A stretch of DNA of 64,000 nt from Streptomyces resistomycificus (GTDB taxonomy: Bacteria; Actinomycetota; Actinomycetes; Streptomycetales; Streptomycetaceae): positions 196,320 through 260,319 of the forward strand of contig NZ_KQ948990.1 in NCBI RefSeq assembly GCF_001514265.1, given 5' to 3'. How positions within the stretch are numbered: the first letter of the stretch is position 1; each line of letters opens with the position of its first letter. Positions 13,906-22,520 of this stretch are shown piece by piece. The position numbers were made by a program, and so were the translations under genes. The notes below the pieces were generated by a model. That model made no database searches. It was not told where the DNA came from and was given only the letters and a program-made list of their open reading frames with translations.

Positions 13906-14358
13906 ATGACCGGACGCCTCAACAGCGCCCAGCCCTACGCCATCGGACTGTTCCGCATCGTCGTCGGCCTGCTCTTCGCCTGCCACGGCGCCGCCTCGCT
14001 CTTCGGCGTCCTCGGTGGCGCCGGCGGCAACGGAGCCACGGTCGAGACCGGCGCCTGGCCCAACTGGTACGCGGCCGTGATCGAACTGGTCGGCGGCTCT
14101 TTAGTACTGCTCGGCCTCGGCACCCGGGCCGCCGCGTTCATCTCCTCCGGCGCGATGGCCTACGCGTACTTCAAGGTCCACCAGCCGAGCGCCCTGTGGC
14201 CCATGGAGAACAACGGTGAGGGCGCGGCGATGTACTGCTGGGCCTTCTTCCTGCTGATCTTCACCGGTTCCGGCGCCTTCGGACTGGACCAGCTGTTCGC
14301 CAAGCGCTCCGAAGCGGCACGCGACCAGGCACCGAACAAGACGCCGGTGACCGCCTGA
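13906..14358 (+). CDS. DoxX family membrane protein
   Basis: A 150-residue membrane protein with four predicted spans, preceded by AAGGAG. The N-terminal half AIGLFRIVVGLLFACHGAASLFG and the segment VIELVGGSLVLLGLGTRAAAFISS are typical of the DoxX/SURF4 group. Members have been linked to redox homeostasis (MRC complex in mycobacteria), but most have no assigned function. No partner oxidoreductase or thiosulfate gene adjoins it here, although a large flavoprotein gene precedes it by 85 bases; co-transcription is possible. Confidence 0.85.
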   Translation: MTGRLNSAQPYAIGLFRIVVGLLFACHGAASLFGVLGGAGGNGATVETGAWPNWYAAVIELVGGSLVLLGLGTRAAAFISSGAMAYAYFKVHQPSALWPMENNGEGAAMYCWAFFLLIFTGSGAFGLDQLFAKRSEAARDQAPNKTPVTA

Positions 14359-14538
14359 CCGCCTGACCCCTGGGCCGCGCACCTGCCGCTCCCGGAGAAA
14401 GCAGCCGGGGGCGGCAGCCGGGTGAACATGCCGTGCCGAACACACGAGCCCCCGGTGAAAGTCCTGTCAGACCCCACGCGTACGCTGTATGGCTGTTGTG
14501 GGCCAGGTGTGGCCACGGGGGATCACGGGGAGTTCGCG

Positions 14539-15177
14539 GTGCTGGAAAGCATGGAGAGTATGGGGCTGCTGACCGGCAGTCCATGGATCTACGCGGTGAT
14601 CGCCGCTTCCGTACTGCTGGACGTGTTCGTGCCGGTCCTGCCGAGCGGGGTCCTCGTCATCACGGCCGCCACCGCGGCGGCCGCCGGCACCGGCGCGGCG
14701 ACCGGGCAGGTCTCGCCGCACGAGGTGCCCGACATTCTGGCCCTCATCCTCTGTGCCACGACGGCCTCCGTGCTGGGCGACCTGGTGGCCTACCGGCTGG
14801 CCTGGCGCGGCGGGGCCCGGCTGGACCGCGCGATCGCCCGCTCCCGTCGGCTGACCGTCGCGCAGGAACGTCTCGGCGCGACCCTCGCCCGTGGCGGCGG
14901 CGCCCTGGTCGTCCTCGCCCGCTTCGCACCCGCCGGCCGTTCGGTGGTCTCCCTCGGCGCCGGCGCCGCCCACCGCCGCGCCCGCGACTTCCTGCCCTGG
15001 TCCGCCCTGGCCGGCCTCTCCTGGGCCGCCTACAGCGTGGCCCTCGGCTACTTCGGCGCCCAGTGGCTGGGCACCACCTGGCTGGCGACCGGCGTGTCCG
15101 TACTGGCGCTGTTCGCCGCGGGGGCGGGAGCGGCCTACGTGATGCGCCGCAGCCCGGAGCCCGCGAAGGCGCCCTAG
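14539..15177 (+). CDS. DedA family membrane protein
   Basis: A 212-residue protein; GTG 14539 is chosen because GGGGAG lies six bases upstream, while the longer frame from 14422 reads through non-coding-like sequence. Five or six spans are predicted. The hallmark is FAPAGRSVVSLGAGAAHRRARDFLPWSALAGLSWA, equivalent to the DedA motif F-R-x-x-P-x-x-R with following glycines (here A-P-A-G-R), and an acidic residue in the first re-entrant helix (LLDVFVPVLPSGVL). DedA proteins are half-transporter-like proteins, with some shown to flip lipid carriers such as undecaprenyl phosphate. Substrate here unknown. Confidence 0.8.
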   Translation: MLESMESMGLLTGSPWIYAVIAASVLLDVFVPVLPSGVLVITAATAAAAGTGAATGQVSPHEVPDILALILCATTASVLGDLVAYRLAWRGGARLDRAIARSRRLTVAQERLGATLARGGGALVVLARFAPAGRSVVSLGAGAAHRRARDFLPWSALAGLSWAAYSVALGYFGAQWLGTTWLATGVSVLALFAAGAGAAYVMRRSPEPAKAP

Positions 15178-15639
15178 CGCCGACCGGCGCCGGGCTGTGT
15201 GCCCTGCCATGCCTGTCCGGTCCCGCGGGCGGCCACGCCCCTGATCTCCCGCCCGGCCGGCGGCACCGAGACGCCCTCGGTGAGGACACCGGCGCAGGAG
15301 CCGCCCACGGGCACGCCGCAGCCCATGCCCACGAAAGGCGCGCCCCCGACACGGGCTGTCCGGCCCTGCGGGCGGTCATGCCCCTGACCACGGCCCGGCC
15401 GACGGCTCCGGACCCCGGCGACACCTCCCGGGCTGCCCGGGAAGGTGCACCCGCGCAGGGCCGCCCGCGCGGTAGAGCCGAAGCCCGCGAAGGCTCTTCG
15501 CCGCCCGCCCGGCACGGATCTGACCGCCCTGCCCGCAACCCACCACCCTGACCACGGTCCGGCCGCCACCTCCGCGGTGACCCGGCCGGCGTCGGACACC
15601 TCCCGGGGAGGTGCCCTGCGCCGACTGCCCTGCGCCGGG
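15178..15639. repeat. Non-coding stretch with degenerate copies of the DUF2277 gene end
   Basis: No gene is supported in these 460 bases. They hold three decayed copies of the 3' end of the neighbouring DUF2277 gene, with cores near 15237, 15381 and 15546 (the real gene's core is near 15665, so spacing is about 120-165). Read on the minus strand they give GREIRGVAARGTGQ, GRAVVRGMTARRAGQ and a more decayed GRTVVRV, against GLEVRGMTARKAG in the gene. Confidence 0.6.
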
Positions 15640-15870
15640 TTATCCGGCCTTGCGGGCGGTCATGCCCCTGACCTCCAGGCCGGTCAGCAGGTCCGCCGTG
15701 GCCTCGGCGATCACCTCCACGGCACGGTCGAACACCTCCTGGTTGTGCGCGGCGGGGGCGCGGAACCCGGAGACCTTGCGGACGTACTGCAGGGCGGCGG
15801 CGCGGATCTCCTCCTGCGTCGCCTCCTCGGGCAGTACGGGCGGACGTAGCGTCTTGATACTGCGGCACAT
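15640..15870 (-). CDS. DUF2277 family protein
   Basis: A 76-residue protein that begins with the family signature MCRSIKTLRPP and continues with EEIRAAALQYVRKVSGFRAPA, then a helical end. DUF2277 proteins are small, conserved in Streptomyces and other bacteria, and have no known function. The start at ATG 15870 is fixed by the conserved MCRSIKxLR beginning. The 3' end has been copied several times downstream (15212-15590), so the trailer resembles the gene end. Confidence 0.85.
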   Translation of the reverse strand: MCRSIKTLRPPVLPEEATQEEIRAAALQYVRKVSGFRAPAAHNQEVFDRAVEVIAEATADLLTGLEVRGMTARKAG

Positions 15871-16011
15871 GCCCCAAGTGTCGCTCCGGACGAGCCGAGG
15901 CGCCGGGCATCCGTCCGATTCCGTCGAACACGCCCGCCGCCGAACCACTCCTGGGATGATCACTTCGAGGCGGCCACCGACCAGGGGCCGACCCAGGAGA
16001 GGAACCCACAC

Positions 16012-16914
16012 ATGGCACACGACGAACTCACAGTGGCCGTCCTCGGCCCCGGCGGCACCGGCGGTCTGCTCGCCGCGCTGCTGTCCCGCGCCGGCCACCG
16101 CGTGATCTGCCTGGCCGGCGAGGAGACGGCGGCCACCCTCCGCACGGCCGGGATCCGCGTCCGCAGCGAGAAGTTCGGCGACTTCACGGCCCCGGTCGAG
16201 GCGGACACGACCCTGCGCGAGCCGGTCGACGCGTGTGTCGTGGCGGTCAAGCACACCACCCTCGACGCGGCCCTCGAGCGCGTCGCGCCTCAGGCACTCG
16301 GCGACGGTCTGGTCGTCCCGCTCCTGAACGGCGTCGAGCACCCCGCGACCCTGCGCGCCCGCTACCGCCCCGACCGGGTCGCCCCCGCCGTCATCCGCGT
16401 GGAGTCGACGCGGGTGGCACCGGGCGTGATCGAGCACGGCAGCCCCTTCGCCGAGATCGACCTGACCGGCGACGGCGTCCCGCGTGAGCGCCTCGACGCG
16501 CTGGCCGAGGCCCTCACGGCGGCCGGCCCGATCACCCGTGTGCTCCCCGACGAGTCGGCGGCCCTGTGGGCGAAGATGTCGTTCCTGGCCCCCTTCGCCC
16601 TGCTGACGACCCGCCGCGCACTCCCGCTGGGCGCGGTACGCACCGAGCACCGCGAGGAGTTGACGGCCCTGGTGGCGGAGACGGCGGCGGTCAGCGCCGC
16701 CTGCGGCGGCCCGGCCGACCCCGCCCAGGCACTCGCCCGCTACGACGCCTTCCCGCCCGCGACCAAGTCGTCGATGCAACGCGACGCTGAGGCGGGCCGC
16801 CCTCTCGAACTGGACGCGATCGGCGGGGCGTTGCTGCGCGCGGCCGAGCGGCACGGAATCGAGGTCCCGGTGACGTCCCGTCTGGTAGGGGAGTTGCGGG
16901 CCGCCGGGCACTGA
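16012..16914 (+). CDS. 2-dehydropantoate 2-reductase family protein (PanE/ApbA-like)
   Basis: A 300-residue protein from ATG 16012 behind AGGAGAGGA. The NADP-binding glycine motif is VAVLGPGGTGGLLAALLSRAGH, followed by ACVVAVKHTTLDAAL (VxVKxxQ-like) and VVPLLNGVEH (the LxNGxxN-type motif, with H for the final N). The C-terminal helical domain has the catalytic-type WAKMSFLAPFALLTTRR, where the Lys corresponds to the ketopantoate reductase acid, and KSSMQRDAEAGRPLELDAIGGALLR, the conserved SSMxxDxxxGRxTExDxxxG motif. Fit to the family is good; whether it makes pantoate or reduces another keto acid cannot be told from sequence. Confidence 0.85.
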   Translation: MAHDELTVAVLGPGGTGGLLAALLSRAGHRVICLAGEETAATLRTAGIRVRSEKFGDFTAPVEADTTLREPVDACVVAVKHTTLDAALERVAPQALGDGLVVPLLNGVEHPATLRARYRPDRVAPAVIRVESTRVAPGVIEHGSPFAEIDLTGDGVPRERLDALAEALTAAGPITRVLPDESAALWAKMSFLAPFALLTTRRALPLGAVRTEHREELTALVAETAAVSAACGGPADPAQALARYDAFPPATKSSMQRDAEAGRPLELDAIGGALLRAAERHGIEVPVTSRLVGELRAAGH

Positions 16915-17049
16915 CGACCAGGGACGGCCGCTCTCCGCGCGCCGACCGCCACCGCGTCGCCCCGCGGACGGACGTGGGAGGACCCGCAACACCGTCATTC
17001 GGGGCGGCCGGGCAGCGCACCGGGTCCGCCGCTGCCCCCTCCCGCCCGG

Positions 17050-17619
17050 TCAGCGCAGGTCGAGCCGCATCACGACCCGGGGATGACCGGCCAGCACCGA
17101 GGTGGTGTCGGCGGCATGCGTGACGGCACGTTCGAAGTTCCTGCGGATCCCCGCGTACGCCATCGTCAGGTCGACCCTGGCGTCACCGCAGTCGAGGGGG
17201 TAAGCCTCGACGGCCGGCGCCCCCTGAGCGCGGGCGAACTCGACCGCGCCGGCGATGAGGGCGTGCGAGATGCCCTGCTTGCGGTGACCGGGGCGCACCC
17301 GGATGCACCAGAGCGACCAGACCGGCAGGTCGTCGACGTGCGGGATGCGGCGGTTGCGGGCGAAGGAGGTGGTCGAGCGCGGCGCCACGGCCGCCCAGCC
17401 GACCGGCTCGTCACCGTCGTAGGCGAGCACCCCCGGAGGAGGGTCGGCACGGCACAGCCCGGCGACGTACTCACCGCGGGCCGGTCCGCGCAGCTCCTTG
17501 TTGAGTCCGGACGGGATCCGGTAACTCAGACACCAGCAGACGTTGGCTCCGGGCGACTTCGGGCCGACCAGGGCACGGACGTCCTCGAAGAGAGAAGCCG
17601 GTCGAACCTCGATGGTCAT
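17050..17619 (-). CDS. GNAT family N-acetyltransferase
   Basis: A 189-residue acetyltransferase. The acetyl-CoA-binding segment is WSLWCIRVRPGHRKQGISHALIAGAVEFAR (RxxxxQGxSxxL). It has NVCWCLSYRIP near residue 28 and ends with AVEAYPLDCGDARVDLTMAYAGIRRNFERAV, a pattern shared by a large actinobacterial GNAT subgroup in which the Cys-rich N-terminus is conserved. The acceptor is unknown. It is transcribed alone; the gap upstream of its start (17620-17701) holds a 13-base tandem repeat. Confidence 0.8.
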   Translation of the reverse strand: MTIEVRPASLFEDVRALVGPKSPGANVCWCLSYRIPSGLNKELRGPARGEYVAGLCRADPPPGVLAYDGDEPVGWAAVAPRSTTSFARNRRIPHVDDLPVWSLWCIRVRPGHRKQGISHALIAGAVEFARAQGAPAVEAYPLDCGDARVDLTMAYAGIRRNFERAVTHAADTTSVLAGHPRVVMRLDLR

Positions 17620-17650
17620 GACACCACGCTGTCACGGCCGGCACGGCGAG

Positions 17651-17689
17651 TCGAGCTGTCCTGTCGAGCTGTCCTGTCGAGCTGTCCTG
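17651..17689. repeat. Three perfect 13-base tandem repeats
   Basis: TCGAGCTGTCCTG is repeated three times without change between the GNAT start and the stop of the MpaB-like gene. Both genes are on the minus strand, so the repeat lies between them and could affect expression of the GNAT gene. Confidence 0.85.
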
Positions 17690-17701
17690 TGGCACGGATG
17701 A

Positions 17702-18862
17702 TCAGGAGACCGTGGCGGCCGGTGGGGTCCATCGGCGGGTGCGGGACGCCGTGCGGGAGACGCCGTAGTCCTTCTTGAGCTGCTCGGGGATGGCGTAGTG
17801 CATGACGCGTCCCCGGGTGAGGGAGGACAGCTCCAGGACCGTGGTGAGGTGGCCGAGACGGTCCAGGGCCCAGGCCCCGAGCGGGGAGCGGTCCTCGATG
17901 GTCTCCAGGATGCCGAGGAGGTGGGGCACTGCTTTGACGACGGTGTCCCACGGGGTCTGCGGCACGCGGAGCCAGTCGGCGCAGGTGTCGCCGACGAGGT
18001 GGCGGATGAGGGCGGAGACGATCGGGTCGAAGAAGGCGCCGGGCACCACCTCCTCGTAGAGATCGATGAGCTGGCGGGTCAGGCGCGCGCCCTCCTCGGA
18101 AGGCCCCATGTGCCGGATCATGTACAGGTCGAGGAAGGCGCGGGCCTCCTCCAGGGTCCTGGGGACGGCGTCCTGGTCGACGCCGAGCATGGCACCGACC
18201 ACGCGCCACGCGTAGTAGTAGGCCTCGGCGCCCTCCTGTGACATGTGGATGCCGAGTCGGTTCAGGCTGTCCAGGACGAGCAGCGAGAAGAACATCTGGC
18301 CGCCGATCATGTCCTCCTGGCAGATCGGCGTTCCCAGCGCCGTGGTGTCCCACCGTTCCTCGCGCCTGAGGTGATGACGGATGGAGGCGTGCAGGAGGCG
18401 GACCTTCTGCGCGGCGGGGATGAAGCGGCTGCCGGCTTCGAAGGCGTCGGGCTGCATCAGGTAGACGGTGAACTGCCCCGTCTCCGCCATCCGTTTGGAC
18501 GGGTACTCCAGTCCGTGGGTGGCCGACAGCAGTCTCGCCACGTGCGGGACGACGTAACAGGCGGGCATGGAGGCGAAGGACAGCGCGGTGGAGATGTGCA
18601 CGTTGTTGTCGACGAAGAACAGCCGGGCCTTCTCCATCTCCGCCCAGTCCACCCAGGACGGCGGGACCCGGGTCGCCTCCAGGTACTCCCGGGCGACGTC
18701 GGGCAGACCGTCCGGCAGGGGAGCGCCCACGGTGGAGACGTAGCGCATCAAGGTGTTGTACGTGCCCACCTGGCCTTGTTCGAAGAGGGCGGCGACGGTG
18801 GCGTCGGCGAGCTCGTCCCCAGCGTGCCGCAGGGTGTCCATCGATGCCTCGGTGCGGGTCAT
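17702..18862 (-). CDS. Oxygenase MpaB family (DUF2236) protein
   Basis: A 386-residue protein; ATG 18862 has AAGGAG seven bases upstream. It matches the DUF2236/MpaB-rubber-oxygenase fold: VDNNVHISTALSFASMPACYVVPHVARLL in the first half and IPAAQKVRLLHASIRHHLRR, the conserved R/K-rich helix that includes the proximal haem ligand region of latex-clearing proteins, followed by QEDMIGGQMFFSLLVLDSLNRLGI. Family members are haem b-dependent oxygenases that cleave isoprenoid chains (mycophenolic acid precursors, rubber). There is no Tat or Sec signal, so an intracellular substrate is likely. It follows a polyprenyl synthase gene by 97 bases, which fits an isoprenoid substrate. Confidence 0.75.
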   Translation of the reverse strand: MTRTEASMDTLRHAGDELADATVAALFEQGQVGTYNTLMRYVSTVGAPLPDGLPDVAREYLEATRVPPSWVDWAEMEKARLFFVDNNVHISTALSFASMPACYVVPHVARLLSATHGLEYPSKRMAETGQFTVYLMQPDAFEAGSRFIPAAQKVRLLHASIRHHLRREERWDTTALGTPICQEDMIGGQMFFSLLVLDSLNRLGIHMSQEGAEAYYYAWRVVGAMLGVDQDAVPRTLEEARAFLDLYMIRHMGPSEEGARLTRQLIDLYEEVVPGAFFDPIVSALIRHLVGDTCADWLRVPQTPWDTVVKAVPHLLGILETIEDRSPLGAWALDRLGHLTTVLELSSLTRGRVMHYAIPEQLKKDYGVSRTASRTRRWTPPAATVS

Positions 18863-18959
18863 GGCGGGGCTCCTTGTTCGTTTCGTCGGGACCGTCGTCG
18901 ATCGACCGCCGGCCTGCGGCCGCCGGGACACGGTGTAGGACCGCGCCCCGGGGTGAGGC

Positions 18960-20015
18960 TCAGGACAGGCGGTTGGCCGCGGACTGCGCCAGCGTGGTCA
19001 GGGCGCCGGTGGCCTGCGTCGGTACGTCCAGCTCGTGCAGCGCACCGAGCGCCAGCTCCACGCGTGCGCCGATCATGTTCTCGACTCGGTCGAACGCCTT
19101 CACCCGGCGCATGACCTCACGCACCTCGTCCAGCTCCCCCGCGGCCAGGCGGCGCCTGCCGACCAGGGCGCGCAGCCGTACGCGGTCGGTGTCGTCGGCC
19201 AGGCGCCAGGTCTCCGCCAGCAGAGCCGTGGGCCGGTTGCCGCGCACGTCGTCGGCGACGGCCTTGCCGGTGCGTTCCGGGTCTCCGAACAGGCCGAGCA
19301 GGTCGTCCCGGAGCTGGAACGCCTCGCCCAGCGGCAGCCCGTACGCGGAGTAGCCCTCGCGCAGCCGCCCGCCCGCCCCCGCCAGGGCACCGCCGATCAA
19401 CAGGGGCTGCTCGACGGTGTACTTGGCGGTCTTGTAGCGGACCACCTTCAGCGACGCGGCCGTGTCCGGACCCGCTCCGGTTCGCAGAATCTCCAGGCAC
19501 TCTCCGGCGATCAGCTCGCGGGCCATCACCGTCCACAACGGGCGAGCCCGGGCCAGGTACGCGGCGGGCAGACCGCTGGTGGCGAACAGCTGCCCGGCCA
19601 GTGCCATCAGCAGGTCCCCCACCAGCATCGCGAGCGACCGCGCGGCGGCGTCGGCGCGGGGGCGACCGCGTACGGCGCCACGCAGGGCGACCTGGGCCGT
19701 GGGCCGCCCGTGCCGCAGCGAGCTGTCGTCGATGAGGTCGTCGTGCACGATCGCGGCGGCGTGCACCAGCTCCATGGAGGCCGCTGCCCGCACCAGCGGG
19801 TCGCTGTCCGGCTGTCCCACCGCGCGCCAGCCCCAGTAGCAGAACGCCGCCCGCAGCCGTTTGCCGTCCGCGACGGCCGCCTCCAGTTGCTCGGCCACCG
19901 GGCCGAGGAGCGGGTCGATCGCCGCGAACTGGTCGGCCTCCTGCGCGACCAGCCGGTGGAGCACGTCGTCGATGCGGGTCTTGAACGCGGCCGGCTCCCA
20001 CCGGTCAGACGTCAT
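18960..20015 (-). CDS. Polyprenyl diphosphate synthase
   Basis: A 351-residue trans-prenyltransferase from ATG 20015 behind GGAGGG. It has both aspartate-rich motifs: VHAAAIVHDDLIDDSSLRHGRPT (first, DDLID) and QLRDDLLGLFGDPERTGKAVADDVRGNRPT (second, RDDLLG). DGKRLRAAFCYWGW supplies the GKR substrate-binding residues. It condenses isopentenyl diphosphate with allylic diphosphates; bulky residues before the first motif that would set chain length are M and E-L-V-H-A-A-A, which fits short to medium (C15-C20) products, as an inference. The start overlaps the end of the small gene 20005-20283 by 11 bases, so the two are translationally coupled. Confidence 0.9.
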   Translation of the reverse strand: MTSDRWEPAAFKTRIDDVLHRLVAQEADQFAAIDPLLGPVAEQLEAAVADGKRLRAAFCYWGWRAVGQPDSDPLVRAAASMELVHAAAIVHDDLIDDSSLRHGRPTAQVALRGAVRGRPRADAAARSLAMLVGDLLMALAGQLFATSGLPAAYLARARPLWTVMARELIAGECLEILRTGAGPDTAASLKVVRYKTAKYTVEQPLLIGGALAGAGGRLREGYSAYGLPLGEAFQLRDDLLGLFGDPERTGKAVADDVRGNRPTALLAETWRLADDTDRVRLRALVGRRRLAAGELDEVREVMRRVKAFDRVENMIGARVELALGALHELDVPTQATGALTTLAQSAANRLS

Positions 20016-20283
20016 CGGCGGCCCTCCGGGCCAGGGCGTGCCGGGCGAGGATCTCCAGATGGGCAGGGGGTGCGGTCGCGTAGCGGTCCAGCACCAGGCG
20101 TCCACGCGCCAGCAGTTCGTTCTCGGCCTCCGCCGCCAGCTCCGCGGTGTCCGAGCGGCGCAGCAGCCCCCGCACCGTCCCCAGCGCGGCACCCAGCGTG
20201 CTGACCGCCAGGTCGGCCAGCCCGGCCACCAGCAGCACCGCCTGCTCCTCCGCGCCGTCCCGTCGTCCCTCTTCTCGCGTCAT
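20005..20283 (-). CDS. Small helical protein coupled to polyprenyl synthase
   Basis: A 92-residue protein. ATG 20283 is preferred over GTG 20298 because GGGGAG precedes it, although closely. It is helical with an amphipathic stretch (VLLVAGLADLAVSTLGAALGTVRGLLRRSD) and ends in ARHALARRAADDV. Similar short proteins precede polyprenyl synthases in other Streptomyces, annotated as polyprenyl synthetase partners, without known function. It overlaps the synthase start by 11 bases and is the first gene of the isoprenoid operon. Confidence 0.6.
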   Translation of the reverse strand: MTREEGRRDGAEEQAVLLVAGLADLAVSTLGAALGTVRGLLRRSDTAELAAEAENELLARGRLVLDRYATAPPAHLEILARHALARRAADDV

Positions 20284-20731
20284 GCTCTCCCCACCCACAG
20301 AACATCCGGGCGGCGCCGGTCACGCGCCGTTCCTCCGAGCATCGGGCCGCTCCGGGCGCGCGAGCGCGACAACTCACGATCGAGTGATCACATCGCTCGG
20401 CTGTGCGGATCACCGCGGCCGCGGCCACGTCCGGCACCCCGCGCCCCGCGCCCCGCGCCAACCCTGCACGCATCACCCGGCACCCGGCACCTTTAATCGT
20501 CTTTCCCGCCCGGCCGCCTGAGGCTAGTGTTCGGGTTCGGTGCGTGACCCACGAGGAGCTGAGAGATGCCCGGTCGTCCGAGCGCGCGTTGACGTCGTAG
20601 GCCGTGATCGGCCCGTCATCGCGTGCTGCCCTTGATGTTGCGGCACAGCGAGCCTTCCCCTTCCCGAGCCGTCGGTGCGCCTGTCGTGCGCCCGGTGGCG
20701 GGCCTCGTTGCCGGCAATCCAAGGATTCCCC
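20284..20731. other. Divergent intergenic region without a gene
   Basis: The 448 bases between the isoprenoid operon (minus) and the MFS gene (plus) show no convincing coding frame. They include an Arg-codon-like GC-rich run with CGCGCCCC repeated (20442-20460) and a hairpin-prone CGAGCGCG region near 20355. Promoters for both directions should lie here, but no clear -10/-35 pair stands out. Confidence 0.4.
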
Positions 20732-22042
20732 GTGCCGTCCGCTTCCTCCGCCGTATCCGGTTCCGATCGGCCTGTTCCGTCGAGTCTGTGGCGGGACGGT
20801 GACTTCCGTAGACTCTGGGTGGGCCAGACGGCCTCCCAACTCGGCGAACACGCAAGCCTGTTGATGTTGCCGCTCTTCGCCGTCCTGACACTCGACGCCG
20901 GCGCCGGCCAGTTGGGTGTGCTGCGCGCGGTGGGGCAGGCGCCGATCCTGTTGCTCTCACTCCTCGTCGGCGCGTGGGTGGACAGATGGCGGACCCGCAC
21001 GGTGATGGTGGTGACGGACGCCGGCCGGACCCTGGCCCTGTGCGCCGCCGCGCTGGCCGGCCTCCTCGGCTGGCTCGGCCTGCCCGCGCTGCTCGTGCTC
21101 GCCTTCGCGGTCGGAGCCCTGTCCGTCTTCTTCGACGTGGCCTACCAGGCGTCTCTCGTACGGCTGGTGAGACGCGATCAGCTGGTGCGGGGCAACAGCG
21201 CGCTCGAGGGCAGCCGGTCCGCGGCGCAGATCGGCGGTCCCGCCCTCGGCGGTGCGTTGGTGTCACTGCTGTCGGCGCCACTCGCCGTGGCCTCCGGCGC
21301 GCTGTTCTTCGCGCTGTCGTTCCTGTCGATCCGGCGGATCCGTCACCGCGAATCGATCCCGGAGCGCGCACGACGCCCCCCTCGCACAGGGCGGCGGATT
21401 CACGAGGGCCTGCGTTTTGTTCTCGGCGACACCTCGCTGCGGACCGTGTGCCTCGCCTCGGCCGCCTTCCAGTTCTCCTTCGCGGCCATGATGACCGTCT
21501 ATCTGCTCTTCCTGCCGCGGGAACTGCACCTGTCGGGCACCGCCGTCGGGCTGACGCTCGCGGCGACGGGGCCGGGCGCGCTCCTGGGCTCGGTGCTGGC
21601 CGCCCACCTGCCGAGCCGGCTGGGTCATGGTGCGGTGCTCGTGTCCGCGGCGGCACTCGCCGACGGCGCGTTCCTGTGCGTGCCCGCGCTGCACGCCTCC
21701 TCCGCGGTGACGCTGCCCGTGCTCCTCGCGGTCGGTTTCGTGTTCGGGACCGGCGGCCAGTTGGTGAACGTCACGGTCATGGCCGTCCGGCAGGCCGTCA
21801 CCCCGGACGGGATGCAAGGCCGCGCGGCAGCGACGATCACGTTCGTCGGCATGGGGCTGACCCCGCTCGGCTCCCTGCTCGGCGGATTCCTCGCGCAGGA
21901 GTGGGGGTTGCGCACCGGACTCCTGGTGGCGGCCGCGGGCATGCTGCTGTCCCCGGTACTGATGGCCCTGTCCCCCCTCGCCCGCCTGGGACGGGCGCTT
22001 CCGGTCCCCGCGGGGCACGCCGCCGACCCACGCTCCCCCTGA
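20732..22042 (+). CDS. MFS transporter (enterobactin-exporter/MFS_3-like)
   Basis: A 436-residue transporter; GTG 20732 has AAGGA upstream, and the frame upstream of it is not protein-like. Twelve spans are predicted. The N-terminal WRDGDFRRLWVGQTASQLGEHASLLMLPL and GAWVDRWRTRTVMVVTDAGRTL (motif A-like loop) are typical of the MFS_3 group that includes EntS and macrolide exporters MefA. RRDQLVRGNSALEGSRSAAQIGGPALGGAL is the conserved interdomain segment. It probably exports a siderophore or antibiotic, but no biosynthetic genes adjoin it. Confidence 0.85.
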   Translation: MPSASSAVSGSDRPVPSSLWRDGDFRRLWVGQTASQLGEHASLLMLPLFAVLTLDAGAGQLGVLRAVGQAPILLLSLLVGAWVDRWRTRTVMVVTDAGRTLALCAAALAGLLGWLGLPALLVLAFAVGALSVFFDVAYQASLVRLVRRDQLVRGNSALEGSRSAAQIGGPALGGALVSLLSAPLAVASGALFFALSFLSIRRIRHRESIPERARRPPRTGRRIHEGLRFVLGDTSLRTVCLASAAFQFSFAAMMTVYLLFLPRELHLSGTAVGLTLAATGPGALLGSVLAAHLPSRLGHGAVLVSAAALADGAFLCVPALHASSAVTLPVLLAVGFVFGTGGQLVNVTVMAVRQAVTPDGMQGRAAATITFVGMGLTPLGSLLGGFLAQEWGLRTGLLVAAAGMLLSPVLMALSPLARLGRALPVPAGHAADPRSP

Positions 22043-22112
22043 CTCTCGCCGGAGTACGCCGAACCGCCGAAGGAACTCGCGACCCAAAATCGAACAGGCG
22101 TAGCATTGTGCC

Positions 22113-22475
22113 GTGGCAACGACCTATGACTTTCCCAGTGACCTCCTCGCCGGTCAGGAGGAGCTGCATCAGGTCCGGGCCGAGCTGTCGGCCCTGCTCA
22201 AGCGGCTTCCCTGGTCGGTCGAGCCTCTCGACGGCTTCAGCGACGCGGGTGGCTGGCGCAAGGTCGAGCGGCCCGCCTCCCCGGGCTGGACGGCCGACGA
22301 ACAGGCCGCGGTGGAGAAACTGCGGCAGCGGGAGCACGAGCTCGCGGTCTTCGTGAGCGGCCACCGCTTCTGGGCGGAGGTCGTGGCGGGGGACCGCGTG
22401 GACGCCCGTATGAGACTGAAGCACGCGCACGAGGCCGCGGAGACACCCGCGGAGCCGGAGGAGGAGAGTCCCTGA
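22113..22475 (+). CDS. Conserved hypothetical protein
   Basis: A 120-residue soluble protein starting at GTG 22113. It has an all-helical, acidic C-terminus (HAHEAAETPAEPEEESP) and the motif WSVEPLDGFSDAGGWRKVERPASPGWT in the middle, followed by AAVEKLRQREHELAVFVSGHRFW. It resembles conserved Streptomyces hypotheticals found beside the tRNA, but no domain is recognised. It is the last chromosomal gene before the attachment site and ends in a strong terminator hairpin. Confidence 0.6.
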   Translation: MATTYDFPSDLLAGQEELHQVRAELSALLKRLPWSVEPLDGFSDAGGWRKVERPASPGWTADEQAAVEKLRQREHELAVFVSGHRFWAEVVAGDRVDARMRLKHAHEAAETPAEPEEESP

Positions 22476-22480
22476 ACCGA

Positions 22481-22512
22481 GAGGACCCCGGCCGCGATCG
22501 GCCGGGGTCCTC
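22481..22512. terminator. Bidirectional terminator hairpin
   Basis: A perfect 14-base stem (GAGGACCCCGGCCG) with a 4-base loop six bases past the stop of the hypothetical gene and nine bases from the tRNA-Val remnant. It can end both the plus-strand gene and the minus-strand tRNA transcript. Confidence 0.8.
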
Positions 22513-22520
22513 TATCGGTG

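Noticed and set aside
15174..15599. Minus frame downstream of DUF2277
   Set aside because: Its similarity to the gene end comes from the degenerate repeats; there is no start signal, and the rest is Gly/Arg low complexity.
17702..18862. Rubber (latex-clearing) oxygenase
   Set aside because: Only the general DUF2236 fold fits; there is no export signal, and latex-clearing proteins are secreted. The broader MpaB family call is safer.
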